64,000 bases of DNA. Origin: Lutraria lutraria (lineage: Eukaryota > Mollusca > Bivalvia > Venerida > Mactridae). The position numbers were made by a program, and so were the translations under genes. Under the pieces are notes generated by a model. The model worked only from the letters and a program-made list of their open reading frames with translations, had not been told where the DNA came from and ran no database searches. Below, in pieces: positions 1-12,705 of the stretch. Location of the stretch: positions 3,978,001 through 4,042,000 of the forward strand of contig OZ026845.1 in NCBI GenBank assembly GCA_964023205.1. Reading direction: 5' to 3'. Numbering within the stretch: the first letter of the stretch is position 1; every line of letters begins with the position of its first letter.

Positions 1-711
1 GTTCGCGATCTTGTTTATGTGATAGATATAAGCCGAAAACTGTCCATTATGTAAAATATTGGAGTGTTTGAGGCGCGTAAACTTGAGGTTTATATGTAAC
101 TTAAATCATTTCGAAAGGATTTACACAATTCATTGACCGTGACAATTTATAATTTTTAAAGGTACGTCGTCGAATTACTCATTCTATTTCCTAATCAAAA
201 TCAAGTCATTTATATTGATATTGCTTCCTACTTCTTATGCTACACTAAAACGAAATTGCTCACTAAAAGTCACTACAGAAGGTTATTGGCTTTGAACAAG
301 TAGTTGGGATTCATTTTTTTGCATAAGTAGATAAAATTGCATGTGAATTTAACTGTTTAAAAGCCTACACGACGGACACCTTTAAATCAATACCCTTTCA
401 ATCACACTGCTCGGGTAGCACGAGGAATTTACATTTTATTCAAAACCTGTTTGCAACGATTCAGACCATTGGGATGGCCTTTCATTTAAAATTCTAAATG
501 GTTTGTAAAACAGTGCAATGTGGAAGATTGTGTGAATAATGTGGGATTTCCGTGTAATACTTTTGTTAGATTTGATTTGTAATATCAAATGCTTAATTTT
601 CAAGGTATGGATTGTATTGAAAAATGTGTGTATATTGAATGTTATGAAATTTACTCAATTGATGCTATGTTTCTTAATATATTTGATATTTGTAATTGGA
701 GGAAAATAATG
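1..711. other. AT-rich DNA, no gene seen
   Basis: No open reading frame, RNA gene or repeat could be supported here. I looked for a first coding exon of the fructose-bisphosphatase gene that starts downstream and found none, so that exon is probably upstream of the window. Confidence 0.4.
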
Positions 712-784
712 TACATGATGCGGTGCTCGAACCCGCGACCTCCTTCTAGCATGTGAGATGCTCTACCAACTGAGCTAATCGGGC
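712..784 (-). pseudogene. tRNA-like sequence (decayed tRNA or SINE head)
   Basis: Read on the minus strand it starts GCCCGAT and has a good D arm with an A-box match (TAGCTCAGTTGG) and a T arm with a B-box match (GGTTCGAGCAC). The anticodon stem does not pair properly and the acceptor stem pairs at only about five of seven positions, so I do not call it a working tRNA. It may be a tRNA pseudogene or the head of a tRNA-derived SINE; no clear SINE body follows. Confidence 0.5.
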
Positions 785-928
785 TGTTGATGTTACAGCC
801 AATTAGTAAATACGAGTAATACAGTACTGCTTCATTTTCGTTAAAATCTTAATTAAAACAAGACTTGGATAAGGAGATAAATTTATTTTCGAATCATTAA
901 AGCATTCGAAAATCTTACGCATGCGTCG

Positions 929-1164
929 TTTTCAGCACAGGGACCTTGAATTTTATCCATAAAGTAACAGTAGGCCCCAAAAATTATTACCCGAGCCTCG
1001 TTCATAGACCGCTGTATACATACATGTATATAATATTAATATAAATTATAATGTATATATATACCGGGTATATATATACAGCGGTCTATGAACGAGGCTC
1101 GGATTACGTTTTTTTGGGCCTATTGTTGTTACCTGGATAACATTTCAGGTTCCTGTGTTTTCAG
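929..1164. mobile_element. Foldback MITE with 7-bp target duplication
   Basis: Two inverted arms of about 75-80 bp (roughly 936-1020 and 1075-1157) surround an AT-rich centre. The ends read CACAGGGACCTTGAA and, inverted, CACAGGAACCTGAA, and both arms share the block GAGCCTCGTTCATAGACCGC. Directly outside are identical TTTTCAG heptamers (929-935 and 1158-1164), as expected for a target-site duplication. There is no coding capacity. A 7-bp duplication with CA-starting termini would fit P-like elements, but the superfamily is not established. Confidence 0.75.
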
Positions 1165-1985
1165 TGTCCAAATTTGAGTAGCAGTCCAATATGTCGACTA
1201 CACTCCAATATTACAAAAATAACGGACGGATGCCCATTGAGAGTTGTCCATCCGTAAAAATATTGGACAGTGAGAACAAAAGGATGACGTCACAGGAATG
1301 ATTTAATAACATAAAGTGTATTCTTTGTTCTTAAAAATTCCTTTTCTCTGAATATATACATATTGTCTCATCATAAACTACATTGTTTGCCCAGAGGTCC
1401 AATCCAATCTATAAAAATTGGGTCACAGGCTCAAACCAAAAAATGATGCTGGTAAGTCCATTAATTGGAACGGAGTACGTATCAATTTAATCCATAGAAC
1501 AATTTATATTAATTTACTTCATTATTCCTAAAAGAGAATTAAATCTAACTGTCTTCAGGACTGCAATGTTGATGTTTTAGATGGGTTACTTTATAACAAA
1601 AGATTTGTGATTTGATTTATGGATCGTAAGTGTTGAATCATGGATTGGATAGGATCGCCACTTACCCAAAGATCCACTGCCGTACACAGTAGCTACATTA
1701 TTTTCTTCCTATTACACCATTTAGAATTAAGTTGCATATTGTAACTTGCGATGTTGTTGTCAAATAAGTCTATATTACGTGAGAAGAAATAAATCGATAG
1801 CTGTGATGTGGTGTGTGACTGTGAAAGTAGAATCCAACCCGCTGTCACCTCTTTATTTTTGCCTTTTTAAAAGATCTATCATAAATGAAGAAACTAATTG
1901 TTATTTTCACTTATAGTGATTCAATTATGTTAAGTTTGTTGTACATGTATATAATTTACACATAATTTATTGTGTATTTAATCAG

Positions 1986-4900
1986 GTATGGTATATCAGG
2001 TGTAACCAACGTCACTGGAGATGAACAGAAGAAACTTGACGTACTTGCTAATGATCTGTTCATTAACATGTTTAAATCATCATTCCTGACTTGTCTTCTT
2101 GTGTCTGAGGAGAATGATGAAGCTATCATTGTAGAAAGTGATAACCAGGTATCATTCATTTCATAAGGCCAGAAAAAAGTAGCTGTGTTTTTGGTTACTT
2201 ATAACCATGAAAGGAGTAGGATGGTTGCAAAGCATTCTTTTCTTGTTACAATTTCATGATGCATACCAAAATAATCTATTGTTACACCACAATTTAATGT
2301 TTGCAATTCTTTTTTGCTGTTAAAATCATTCAAGTTAACACAAAAATTAGAGTTGGTTAGTTAACCAGAAACACAGTTATATTTTCTGGTCTGATTCATC
2401 TTTGGTAATTTTAATACTTTTATCAAATATGATACTAAATGTTCACATGCAGACTGAACTGTTGTGATTTTAACAAAGTTTCTATGCATTTAATTCTTGC
2501 TAAATTAATGGCAATTTTAAAGCATTGCTTACTTCCTATATGTTCATCTGTATGATATCTGATTTTCTAAAATTCCTCACAATTTGCATGTAGCTATCTA
2601 CCGGTTAGTTGAGCAACTACTCTGCTATTTTGTCTTCATGCTATATTCTATCTTTTATATAAAAATATGCTGGTCTCTCAAGGGTTTTAGTGGTGGGAAA
2701 CAGGGGGTTTAATGTTAACTGCAGTATGAAGTTGATTTAGTTTTGCAAAACAGACACTGGTAGTTTATTAAATCGGTGACAGTATGATGTGTATTTTAAG
2801 CGTCACTTATGTTTACTGCCCTGTATCTCAGGTCTGTAATTTCTCAATATGATGTATGTAATCTGTTTATTATGTAATTAATGATAAATTACTTTCAGTT
2901 GACATTACTTTAAAATTCGTATTTATTAATCTATAAAGACAAGTAATCTCAAATTGAATGATTAAACCAAAATGTATTATATAACACCTGTACCTGCCCC
3001 TGCCTCCATGCTCAGTTAGTTAAGGTCGCTGATCTCAAATCAGTGTAACCTCTCACTGATAGAGGGTTGTGGGTTCGAGCCCAGCCACCGACCATCTGTC
3101 TTTATGTGAGAAAGTAGGCAGTTGGTTACAGAGGATGGGAGTCTAGTACTGGTTCTTCCCAGCAATGATGGTTTGGTGAACTGTCTGCCTCACATTACTC
3201 TGACTGTTGAAAAGGGGGTGCAAAACTCGATCAAACAATCATATAAACACTTGTATAGTGTGACATATATAAAATATGTGTAGGATTTTCTATGATAGTT
3301 TAATAAAATCAGATAATACAAGATTTTTTAATTTAACTCATGTACATGTAGATCTATATAAGTTTGTAAGTAAATGATACAATTGTGCAATAAAGCTTAT
3401 TGAACATGAACTACAACATTATAAAAAATGCGTCATATTTCATTCTGCAATTACTGTGTCATCAACCATTAATATATGTGTATTATGAAAAATCTTTGTC
3501 TTTTACATTTTAACTGATTGCCTTGTTTTTAATGAGTAATTAAGATGACATACAAATATTTCATTTAGATCTGTATATCATTTGGTCTCAACTTTATTTT
3601 TAATTAGAATGTATCAGCTTTGTCTGAAAATCCTATCAATCAAACCATCTTAATTGTTGACTAGGTTTAATAAAGTAGCATAATGTTGTTTATAACTTTT
3701 TAGCAACGTTTCAGTGGTTTTCAATGAACATAAATAGCTTAGCATTATGGTTTGATGTTGTAATTAGCAAAGCTTATTACAAATTTTGTATTTACAATGT
3801 AGTTGTATGATAATTCTAATATGATATATTTTAAATGGCCTCCTTAATACAGAAATACCAGAATTGGTCAGTGTTATAAAATGAGTACCAGTCTCAGACT
3901 GATCAGTATTAAAAATCAAGGACCAGTCTCAGACTGATCAGTATTAAAAATCAAGTACCAGTCTCAGACTGATCAGTGTTAAAAATCAAGGACCAGTCTC
4001 AGACTGATCAGTGTTAAAAATCAAGGACCAGTCTCAGATTGATCAGTGTTATAAAATTGAGTATCAACCCCAGTTGATCTGTTTTATAATATTGAGTACA
4101 AGGGCTTTACCGAGTCAGATGCCATTAGTTTTCCTTCAATGTTAAAAGTTGGGAAAAAGGGCCACATATGACCTGGCTGTTGGTAGGATGATGCAACTAA
4201 TAACAACGATACAGTGTTTTTTCAACTTCAGGGGATACTTATCCTCCCATCAATTAATTATCAGTACTAGGGTTATAACCTTGTAGGCTACAGAAAAAGG
4301 GCAATCCTACAGGTTGATTTAATAATTTAAAGAAAAATTCAATTTGACTGAAGGGCAATTTTATATGAATTTAGGGTGAAAATAGATAAATCAGTGCCCT
4401 CCCACATACTGCAACAGATCAATATTTACTGGGCATATTAACACTTATTTCTAAGATTCAGTGAAATATCCCATATGGAGGTAATTTCAATACCATATAC
4501 AGTTGGTACAAGGCTAGTCTATTGAGGCAAAATGTTCAGTGCCAGTACAATACTATTTTCCCTGATCAAGTCATATCTTGTTTTTTGATTGTTTATCTAA
4601 ACTTCTGTCCGTAAACCAGTCCAGTTTGATTTATATCACATTTATAAATTGTTGTATGATTGTTTTGTTGCAAAGAAGATAGATTTAAATATCATAATTA
4701 TGCACTATGATATATAATCAGGTCCATTACCTCTGTATGAAAAAATGTTAATTTTAGAAGTAAATGCTATTTTTATCATAGACAAACAAGCTATTTAGTT
4801 GTCTGCCAGCAATCTTATATGTCATTTGTCAACAATATTGTTTAATTAATTTATAACAATACTATTATTTTCCTTGTTATTGCATTGTAATTATTTAATT

Positions 4901-6636
4901 ATGTACTTGTAAATTGTTTATTAATATTTAGTGACTGCCGTTTATTTGAAATGTTAAGAAGGGCTTGAAAGATTATAAATATGTTTATATTTATTTCCAT
5001 TGTGTTTATTTTAATGCATAATTGTGCTATTTTGTTAGCTTGTAAAGGACTACCTCCATACCTGCTCATTGACAAATAAATAAAATTCTCACTTAGTGAC
5101 CACCTGAATATTAACCCCACCTCTTTATTAAGACCACATAATGATTTATTTACTGGTTTATAACTTACAAATCATTAATTCTCTAAACTGATAGTGAGAC
5201 CACCTGAATACTAATACTATTTTTGTGGTCCCAAGTTTGTCCTAAATCCAAGATTTTCCTGTACTTGACATTTTTTCACTTATCACAGTCTACTATTTAA
5301 TTCTTCCTGTGTAACTGATCTATCAGTAATATGCTTATACTGTATTATATGAATGTTCATGCGCTTGATGTTTCTGTCTTGTGTGATTATACTTATTTGC
5401 TTGTCTTACTTTCAGGACGCCGGGGTCAGTATCTCTCATTTACTCATTTTAATACTCAATTATTTACTCATTTATCTGCTTAATGCTTTGCTCAGTCTAC
5501 TCAGTCATGTTATTATCCTCTCAATAATGTTCTCATCTACTCTCAATCATGTACTTGTCTACTCAGTCGTGTACTCATCTACTCAATCACATACTCATCT
5601 ATTCAATCACATACTCATCTGCTCAATCACATACTCATCTGCTCAATCATCTACTCATCTGCTCAGTCATGTACTCATCTACTTGATCATGTTCTTGTCT
5701 ACTCAATCATGTACTCATCTACTCAATCGCATACTCATCTATTCGATCATGTACTCATCTGCTCAGTCATGTACTTATTTACTTGGTCATGTTCTTGTCT
5801 ACTCAGTCATGTACTCATCTACTCAATCATCTACTCATCTATTCAGTCACATACTCATTTACTCAATCATGTTCTTGTCTACTCAGTCATGTACTCATCT
5901 ACTCAATCACATACTCATCTACTCGATAATGTACTCATCTACTCAGTTATGCACTCATCTACTCAGTTATGCACTCATCTACTCAATCATGTTCATATCT
6001 ACTCAATCTTGAACTCATCCACTCAATCATGTACTTGTCTACTCAATCATGTACTTTTATCTACTCAATCATCTACTCAATTAATACACTCCATTATTTG
6101 ATGATGCGCTTTGAAATACACTGTACAGTATGAAACAGACTTACTACAACCGACATTATGTCAGGTCATACAAGAGAGATCTCTGTCCTGATATATAAAT
6201 ATCAACATGTGGTGTGATGATGGATTATCATGCTGGGCTTGGCATTGTTAGCAAAATTTATATTCCTTCTTAGTACTTGGTTCATGAATAGGACCAAATG
6301 GAGGCTAGTAAAGTTAGACAAGATTTCAGCAGGAGTTAAATATGGTTCGTCCTTCTAATGAATGAACCAATTAAAACAATAATTACCTCCCTTGTCTATG
6401 AAGTTATGAACACATAAAGAGGTATCTGGAGATGTTTAAATTGACTTAATAAAGTATTTCAACCAATATATACCCAAGCTCCTCGAAATAAACTTGAAAC
6501 ATACATACAATGTACATGTAAGAGTATGACAATATGTATGTATTTTATAAATATATTATTTAAGGAATGTAGGACAGAAGTTCCCCGTACATTAGCCCCC
6601 GTGTAAAATTTGATAGGGGGCAGACACCTTTACTAT

Positions 6637-6677
<41 letters not shown>

Positions 6678-6721
6678 GTTGTTGGTTGGTTGGTTGGTTG
6701 GTTGGTTGGTTGGTTGGTTGG

Positions 6722-6763
<42 letters not shown>

Positions 6764-9590
6764 TTACTTTCCAGTACTAACAATTTGGTGTAGGTTCATT
6801 ATTACTATGATTGATACTGTTGACTTCGTACCATTGTTGTAAATGTATATTTTACTAACAAATGAAAAATCTTACTTAACAGCATGGCTACATGTGGCAG
6901 TGTAATTTTAATCAAGTTTTAGTTTATCATGTGTCTAATCTATTACATCATTTTAATGATTTATTGTAATGAAGTAATTATGATAACTCATGTATTACAA
7001 CATTCAAGTATAAAAATAATAGCTAAGCATTCTGTTAAAACTATATTTGATTATTATTTATTATACATGTACTTTTGTTACTTACATGTACAATGCAGAA
7101 GAGCATAACAATTTGGTTAAGTATTAATCATTATTTAGGTATATGTTAGATTTATCTGACTAATCATGTGATATTTATTTTAGGGAAAGTATATGGTTGT
7201 ATTTGATCCGTTAGATGGTTCTTCCAATATTGATTGTCTGGTTTCCATAGGAACCATATTTGGTATCTATAGAAGGGTAGGTGAATTTTGTTCTTCTGTT
7301 TCTTTGGTTACTTAAGATGCTTGAAAAGTAGATTTGTTGACTGACTTCTGCACAGAAAAAAATAGTCATATTTAGGGTAACTTGACCAAAACATTCTTTA
7401 ATTCGCTTAATCTGACCTTATTCTGACTTCTTTCGTCATATTACAGGAAACAGGAGGTGATGTTCAGGAATCTGATGTATTGATGCCGGGCAGCAAAATG
7501 TGCGCCTCTGGTTACGCGCTGTATGGAAGCGCTACTATGATTGTGTTATCAACTGGTAATGGTGTAAATACTTTCATGCTGGATCCAGTGAGTGGTCACA
7601 AAGTTTTCATTATATTTTCTAAGTTTGCAACATTTGATAGAATTGTTAATTTTTACAATAACATAATAATGTTACATTAGTGAATTACCCATGCAATATA
7701 TATTTGTTACATGTCTGGGAAAATAAATGATTTGTTCTGTTCTGTTCGAATACCAAAAATTGTGGATGGAGAACAAATCAAGGGAGGTAATGATGTAATT
7801 ACTAATTTCTGTATTGGTCTGTAGTGTTTGACTTGTTAGCTAGATATGATAAATATGATAGATCAACATGGGAAAGTTACATGTCAGAGTAAGCAGTGTA
7901 GTAGCAGGTTTTTTGCACAAAGTTAAAAACCTTGTTGTTAGTGTTTGGATGGGTAGCAAGGTAAAGAATATGTATTCCTACTGTCTTAATTGACTCAAAT
8001 GGTTAGTTTATACATGTTGTTGCGGAAATTTAGCTTGAAATTGTATGTGTAAGTTTGGGGATCAACTTCAATTTAACTACATGTATATGTATTGCTAAAA
8101 ATAGGAAAATGTTTTTTTTTTGCTAAGAAAAACTGTTGAAAAGCTAGTTTAGTGGCATTTTAATTTATGTGTGGCATTTCACAATTCTTACTGTGTTTAA
8201 TTAATCTGTTTTACAGGCCATTGGTGAATTTTTGCTGACTGAGAGAAATCTAAGAATTAAACCAAGAGGAAAGATTTACTCTCTGAATGAAGGTTATGAG
8301 GCAACATGGAATGAACCAACCAAGGAATACATTAAAAGCAAGAAATACCCAGAGGTTAGTTTGTTGTTATGGTAAATGTTGTTTCAGAAGTTGTTGTTGT
8401 TGTTGCATGTGGTACTTGTGCTAATAAGAATTAAGTGTGTATATTGCTAGGGTACTTGAGATACAATACTGACTGTGACAGACTGAGAGGTTGGCACAAT
8501 ACTATATTTCGATAAGCAACTTTTATCAATGACCATCAACAAAAGTATTTTAGATGTTTGAATCTCTTAAAAATGCATTGTGATGAAGTAATCAATTTTT
8601 GCATGTGCTGACCTTATATGCCCATCTTTACATATGGGGAACTTGTGGCTGGTGTTATCCACAGTTATCTGCTCTCTAATTGAAAAGTTCTCAATTAATC
8701 TTAACCAAACTTGGGTCAAAATATTTATGGTCATAATACCTAGGATATAATGATACACACTTGAATTATGGCCCCTGATTAAGAACAAATGATGAAATAA
8801 ACCTTGTCTGATTTCTAAATTGAAGAGTTTCCATCCTAGCTTCACCAAATAAATTTATTGGATATGTTTTTTATGACTGTTTGACTCACTTGCTTAGACT
8901 TTTCATAATGGTTAATTTTTGTGTGTGTTCGTTCTTGTAGTCTGGAAAGCCGTATGGTGCTAGATACATTGGTTCTATGGTTGCCGACGTTCACAGAACT
9001 CTTCTTTATGGAGGTATATTTATGTACCCAGCAACCAAAGAGGCACCAAAGGGAAAGGTGTGTATATTTGAACAAAATATATAGATTTTTAATAACATCT
9101 ATTTAATTAGGTCTTAGGATTTAGGAAGAAAGGGTTTAATGACCGGATACATGAAACAATAGATAGATTGATGACACTAAAATGGTCATATTATATTCAT
9201 AGTCATATAATTATACACCTGGGGTTTGTTACCGTAACTAATTTCTACGAGTCTGGACCTTGTCCTCTGATAACTGCAGAAATCAGAAAATTATTGTATA
9301 TCTTATGGTTGGTAAATATTAAAACACCGAACTGAAACAAAATTAGAAACTTAATTGTAAATCTTGTAATGTATGTTTGAGATGAACAATCTGTATTTCA
9401 GCTTCGTCTTCTGTATGAATGTAATCCTATGGCATTTATTGTGGAGCAAGCTGGAGGTGTGGCTACATCCGGGACTCAGAGAATCCTTGACATCCAGCCG
9501 GAGAAAATACATGAGAGATCCCCTATTTATATGGGGTCACCTGAAGATGTCCAGGATGTACTTGATTGTTATAAAAAGTATGGCAAATAA
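1986..9590 (+). CDS. FBP1: Fructose-1,6-bisphosphatase (exons 2-7, 5' partial)
   Basis: Hydrolyses fructose-1,6-bisphosphate to fructose-6-phosphate in gluconeogenesis, in the cytosol. Six coding exons splice in frame: 1986-2148, 7184-7276, 7447-7587, 8217-8354, 8941-9057 and 9402-9590 (TAA at 9588-9590), all with GT-AG borders, giving about 279 residues of a normal 335-340. Family signatures are visible: [19 protein letters not shown] (metal-binding Glu pair), [11 protein letters not shown] (metal-binding Asp), [34 protein letters not shown] and YECNPMAF. The first exon starts on the third base of a codon, so an upstream exon of about 56 codons is missing; I could not find it in 1-1985. Exon lengths of 163, 93, 141 and 138 nt equal those I recall for human FBP1; the last two are each one codon shorter. 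No stop or frameshift is seen, so it looks functional. FBP1 versus FBP2 cannot be told apart in an invertebrate. Confidence 0.96.
2993..3240 (+). mobile_element. tRNA-derived SINE (class II tRNA head)
   Basis: The head has an A box (TGCTCAGTTAG, 3009-3019), a long variable arm and a B box (GGTTCGAGCCC, 3072-3082), which suggests a leucine- or serine-type tRNA origin. The body contains 'tagtactggttcttccca' and ends near ACTGTTGAAAAGGGGGTG, resembling the tails of known mollusc SINEs. Flanks ATATAACACCTGTA (2979-2992) and ATATAAACACTTGTA (3241-3255) look like an imperfect target-site duplication. It lies in the large intron of the fructose-bisphosphatase gene, same strand. Confidence 0.75.
3850..4100. 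repeat. 35-bp tandem repeat
   Basis: The phrase 'accagtctcagactgatcag' recurs with starts near 3885, 3920, 3955, 3990 and 4025, an exact 35-bp period, with decayed copies on both sides. Intronic; no coding meaning seen. Confidence 0.9.
5481..6090. repeat. 20-bp minisatellite
   Basis: About thirty copies of a 20-bp unit close to 'actcatctactcaatcatgt'. Because 20 is not a multiple of three, every frame rotates through the same amino acids; this produces long stop-free stretches (up to 219 codons) that look like a protein rich in Ser, His, Leu and Tyr but are by-products of the repeat. Located in an intron of the fructose-bisphosphatase gene. Confidence 0.9.
6641..6763. repeat. GATT / GGTT tetranucleotide microsatellite
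   Basis: A run of gatt units switches to ggtt units and back to gatt, a compound microsatellite with one 3-base slip in the middle. Intronic. Confidence 0.95.
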
Positions 9591-10434
9591 GAATGTTGAC
9601 AAATCTATGTGATTTTTATGTTCAACTGTTCCAATGCCTTTGATATGATATTTGCCCTTATGAAAAAATATCTTCTACTTGGATCTTTATATATAGCCAT
9701 TTTGAGTATAATCTTACCTTTTTGAATTCCTTCCTTGTGCAGGTTAGATGATTCCTGCTTAAACTACAAAACCAAAACTATTTATCCTTTATAGAACCAT
9801 ATAAGTCTTTTGTATTATTAAACATGGTACAACACATGTTTATAAATCTGTATGATTGTGCCATATGTTATTGTACATGTTAAAACTACAAATGCTTTAC
9901 ATGAATATCATACTACCGGTGATGAATGGAAACCAAATATATAAAAAATTATATATATATGTTTAAACAAAATAATTATATCCAATAATCTTTGTTTAAT
10001 ACTTTTTCTAAAATCATTAATATATGGTTCACAAACTCTATGATGGGTAGGACGACATATGGTTACGTTTTAGGAATCATGTTTCTGTCTATATATTATC
10101 AGTGTGCGAGTTTATTATTTGAAATTATGTACCAAGGGGCATCAAAATGTTATGTTTGGATTACATTTCAAAAGATTTTTTGTTAATAATTTATAATCAA
10201 ATTTTGGTTGACTATGGTAAGTGATGTATGAATTATCATTACATTTCTATAATTTTATCATTGTACTTGATCCTACGCACTCAAAAGCTTCAAGCCATCT
10301 AGTCTTATAATTTGTTCAACTATGTAGTGTGCTGTTTGTTATTTTAGCTTTATTATAAGGTCAGGACTTTGTTAAACTGGCTTGTAAATAGGCTGTCATG
10401 GGTACATTTTCTGTCAATGTCATTAATTCTGGTA
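9591..10434 (+). other. Probable 3' UTR and flank of fructose-bisphosphatase
   Basis: AT-rich, no reading frame of note. A canonical AATAAA on this strand occurs inside the next MITE (about 10555-10560) and another at 10765-10770; either could end the transcript. This cannot be decided from sequence. Confidence 0.4.
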
Positions 10435-10617
10435 TACAGTCAAACCTGTGGTAGAGGCCCCTTCTGAATAGGGGCCACCCAGTGAGAAAAGGTCATTCCT
10501 TTAAAAACCATGATCTTTGTTTATTTAGAACAATGACCTCGAATTAAAGACCACCTATCAATAAAGGTCACATTTTGTCTTTCTGAAGGGTGGCCTTTGT
10601 TCACAGGTTTGACTGTA
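10435..10617. mobile_element. MITE family A, intact copy (TA-flanked)
   Basis: Perfect 16-bp inverted ends TACAGTCAAACCTGTG and CACAGGTTTGACTGTA, with TA at both borders as in Tc1/mariner-type insertions. The interior carries 'ggtcacattttgtctttc' and no ORF. Related copies lie at 12525-12705, 26556-26727, 34345-34439 (truncated), 51006-51186 and 61575-61695 (truncated). Confidence 0.8.
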
Positions 10618-12524
10618 TATGTATAGAGCTGTCATTGATTCTGTTCTTTTTTTGATATCAAAGATATTGATAATGAATAACAGATAAATAATGTGACTTA
10701 TGTTATGTTTGTTACAATTATGTGTGAAGAACTAATATAATATTGTTCTATATAATTCAGATGAAATAAAACAGTAGAAATGATATACTTTTCAATAGTT
10801 TCTGTACGATAACTTTGAAACAAGACAGACTCTTTAATAACTATGGAAACAATGTTTTTTTCTTATATTTAAATTGTAAACATTTACTTGTTATTCTCTA
10901 CCATAATTTTTCTGCCAACATATTGATATGTGTATTAATTAATAATTGATATACAGAGAGTTCATTGATGTTTTAAAATTGATCAAACCAATGACCGTCC
11001 TATATTTGCATTATAATAAATTTTGATTTCTCGCATTATTTAACAAGGCTTGTTGTATAAAACTTTGTACAAATAGAGAATTCACCGACTTTAGGCTTTT
11101 CTTTGAAGATATGATGTAAATCGTTGATGCATATTTTTGTGATATTTTCATTTTCAAGCGGTTGATATTATGCCTACCTCTAAGATATGTAGAAGACATA
11201 CTTGGTGACAATCATTAATTAAAATTGATTTCTAAGTGTAAGTGTAGAATTTTTAGTTTATATCATATTTTGTATATTTTGTCAATATTTGTTACTAGTT
11301 CTGAAATGTCCTTTTTGAAAGCTTGATAGTCTATCAATTGGACTGTATAAACCATGGTTACATTATAAATTTATTCAGTTTCCACAAAAATGTCTTTGAC
11401 TTAGACACTACCGTAAAGTTGACATGTTTGGTAGTAACTATAATTTCTTGATAGTTACAATGTTTATAATTTTCACAGCATTATTTGTTTCAAGTAGAAA
11501 TAGATTTTTTTCTTTAGAAAAGATTGATTTATTCAAAGCAGTTGAATTTAAAACTGTTGGCTTCATGTAAATCATTAACTGTTAAAAAAAAATTGAATAC
11601 TATTATAAATAAGCTTGGTTAGTGGAAATTTTTACGCAGGGTTTGTATGTTTTGGGTTGCTTTTTTTGTCACCATTTAATGGTTAGATCTACATGGACAA
11701 ACTTAGTTTAGAATTTGGTCACTTTGATCAGTATGTAGAAGGGTGAAAAATGTTGTATGCTTGTTAGGTGAATATAGTGATAGATATGTATTCGGATCTG
11801 AAATATATCTTGTATAGATAATACATGTTAGTGTTTTGATTGTCAGGTAGCATAACACGCTTATACGGTAATCTACTGTTTACCATACATCAAAATATAA
11901 TCAATTATACACCTTGGCCCAGAAAAGAAAACAGTCATGTTCACTGTAACCTGCCAGAACCCATTTTTTTGTTCCAACCATTAAGTTTCTAATAATAAAA
12001 TCCAAAGAATGGGATGGATTGTGCCTCTTAAAAGTATGAAAGGTACACTTAGAAGTTTTTAAAGTTTTGTGACCTTACTATTATATTTATTGTCAAGTGA
12101 CATATTAACATGACTAATTTTTCTCTGGCCAATCATTGAACTTGCAGTCTCTAAATAGGCAGGTTGTGTGAGTGTATCATTTTATCATGAAATCTCAAAT
12201 CTAGAGTCTGATTCATTGGTTGGTTCAAATCAGTCTTTCAATCAACCAAATAAGATGGTCTTGTTGTCAGACTGTAATAAAAATTACCGTCTTTTTTGAA
12301 CTGTCAAATCCAAGCTGGATCCATTGTTAATTTGTCAAATGCCAAAAGAAATACTACAGTTAGAAAGTTGGTAGAACTAAACAGTGCCACACATCAGTAC
12401 TTGCCTATTCCTACACATTCTGGAAGCAAGGGACAACAGCCCCACATGATGATGGAAGATAAATATGGTACTACATGGTTGTTGAGGACTTAACTCTGAT
12501 ATACATGTAGTCAATTATCAGATA
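10618..12524. other. AT-rich intergenic DNA
   Basis: No gene or clear repeat seen on either strand. Short stop-free runs exist but have neither splice context nor a recognisable product. Confidence 0.35.
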
Positions 12525-12705
12525 TAGTGAAACATGTGTTGGCAGCCACCTCTGAATAAATGCCACCGTATAAGTAAAGGGCAATTCTTTTTAAACCCAT
12601 CATTGCTTATTTAGAACAAAATGACCTTAGAATACAGATCATCTGTCACTAAAGGCCACATTTTGTCTTTCCCAAGGGTGGCCTTTGTTCACAGGTTAGA
12701 CTGTA
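12525..12705. mobile_element. MITE family A, older copy
   Basis: Same layout as the copy at 10435: decayed left end TAGTGAAACATGTG, shared interior 'aaaggccacattttgtcttt', right end CACAGGTTAGACTGTA. Confidence 0.7.

Noticed and set aside
712..784. A functional tRNA gene
   Set aside because: The anticodon stem does not pair and the acceptor stem has mismatches, although A and B boxes are good.
3850..4100. CRISPR-like array
   Set aside because: The 35-bp units follow one another directly with no unique spacers; the setting is an animal intron.
5353..6101. Two long + strand open frames (219 and 130 codons)
   Set aside because: They are translations of the 20-bp minisatellite in shifted frames, with no unique sequence.
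12296..12493. 65-codon + frame
   Set aside because: No ATG start, no splice context and no recognisable product.
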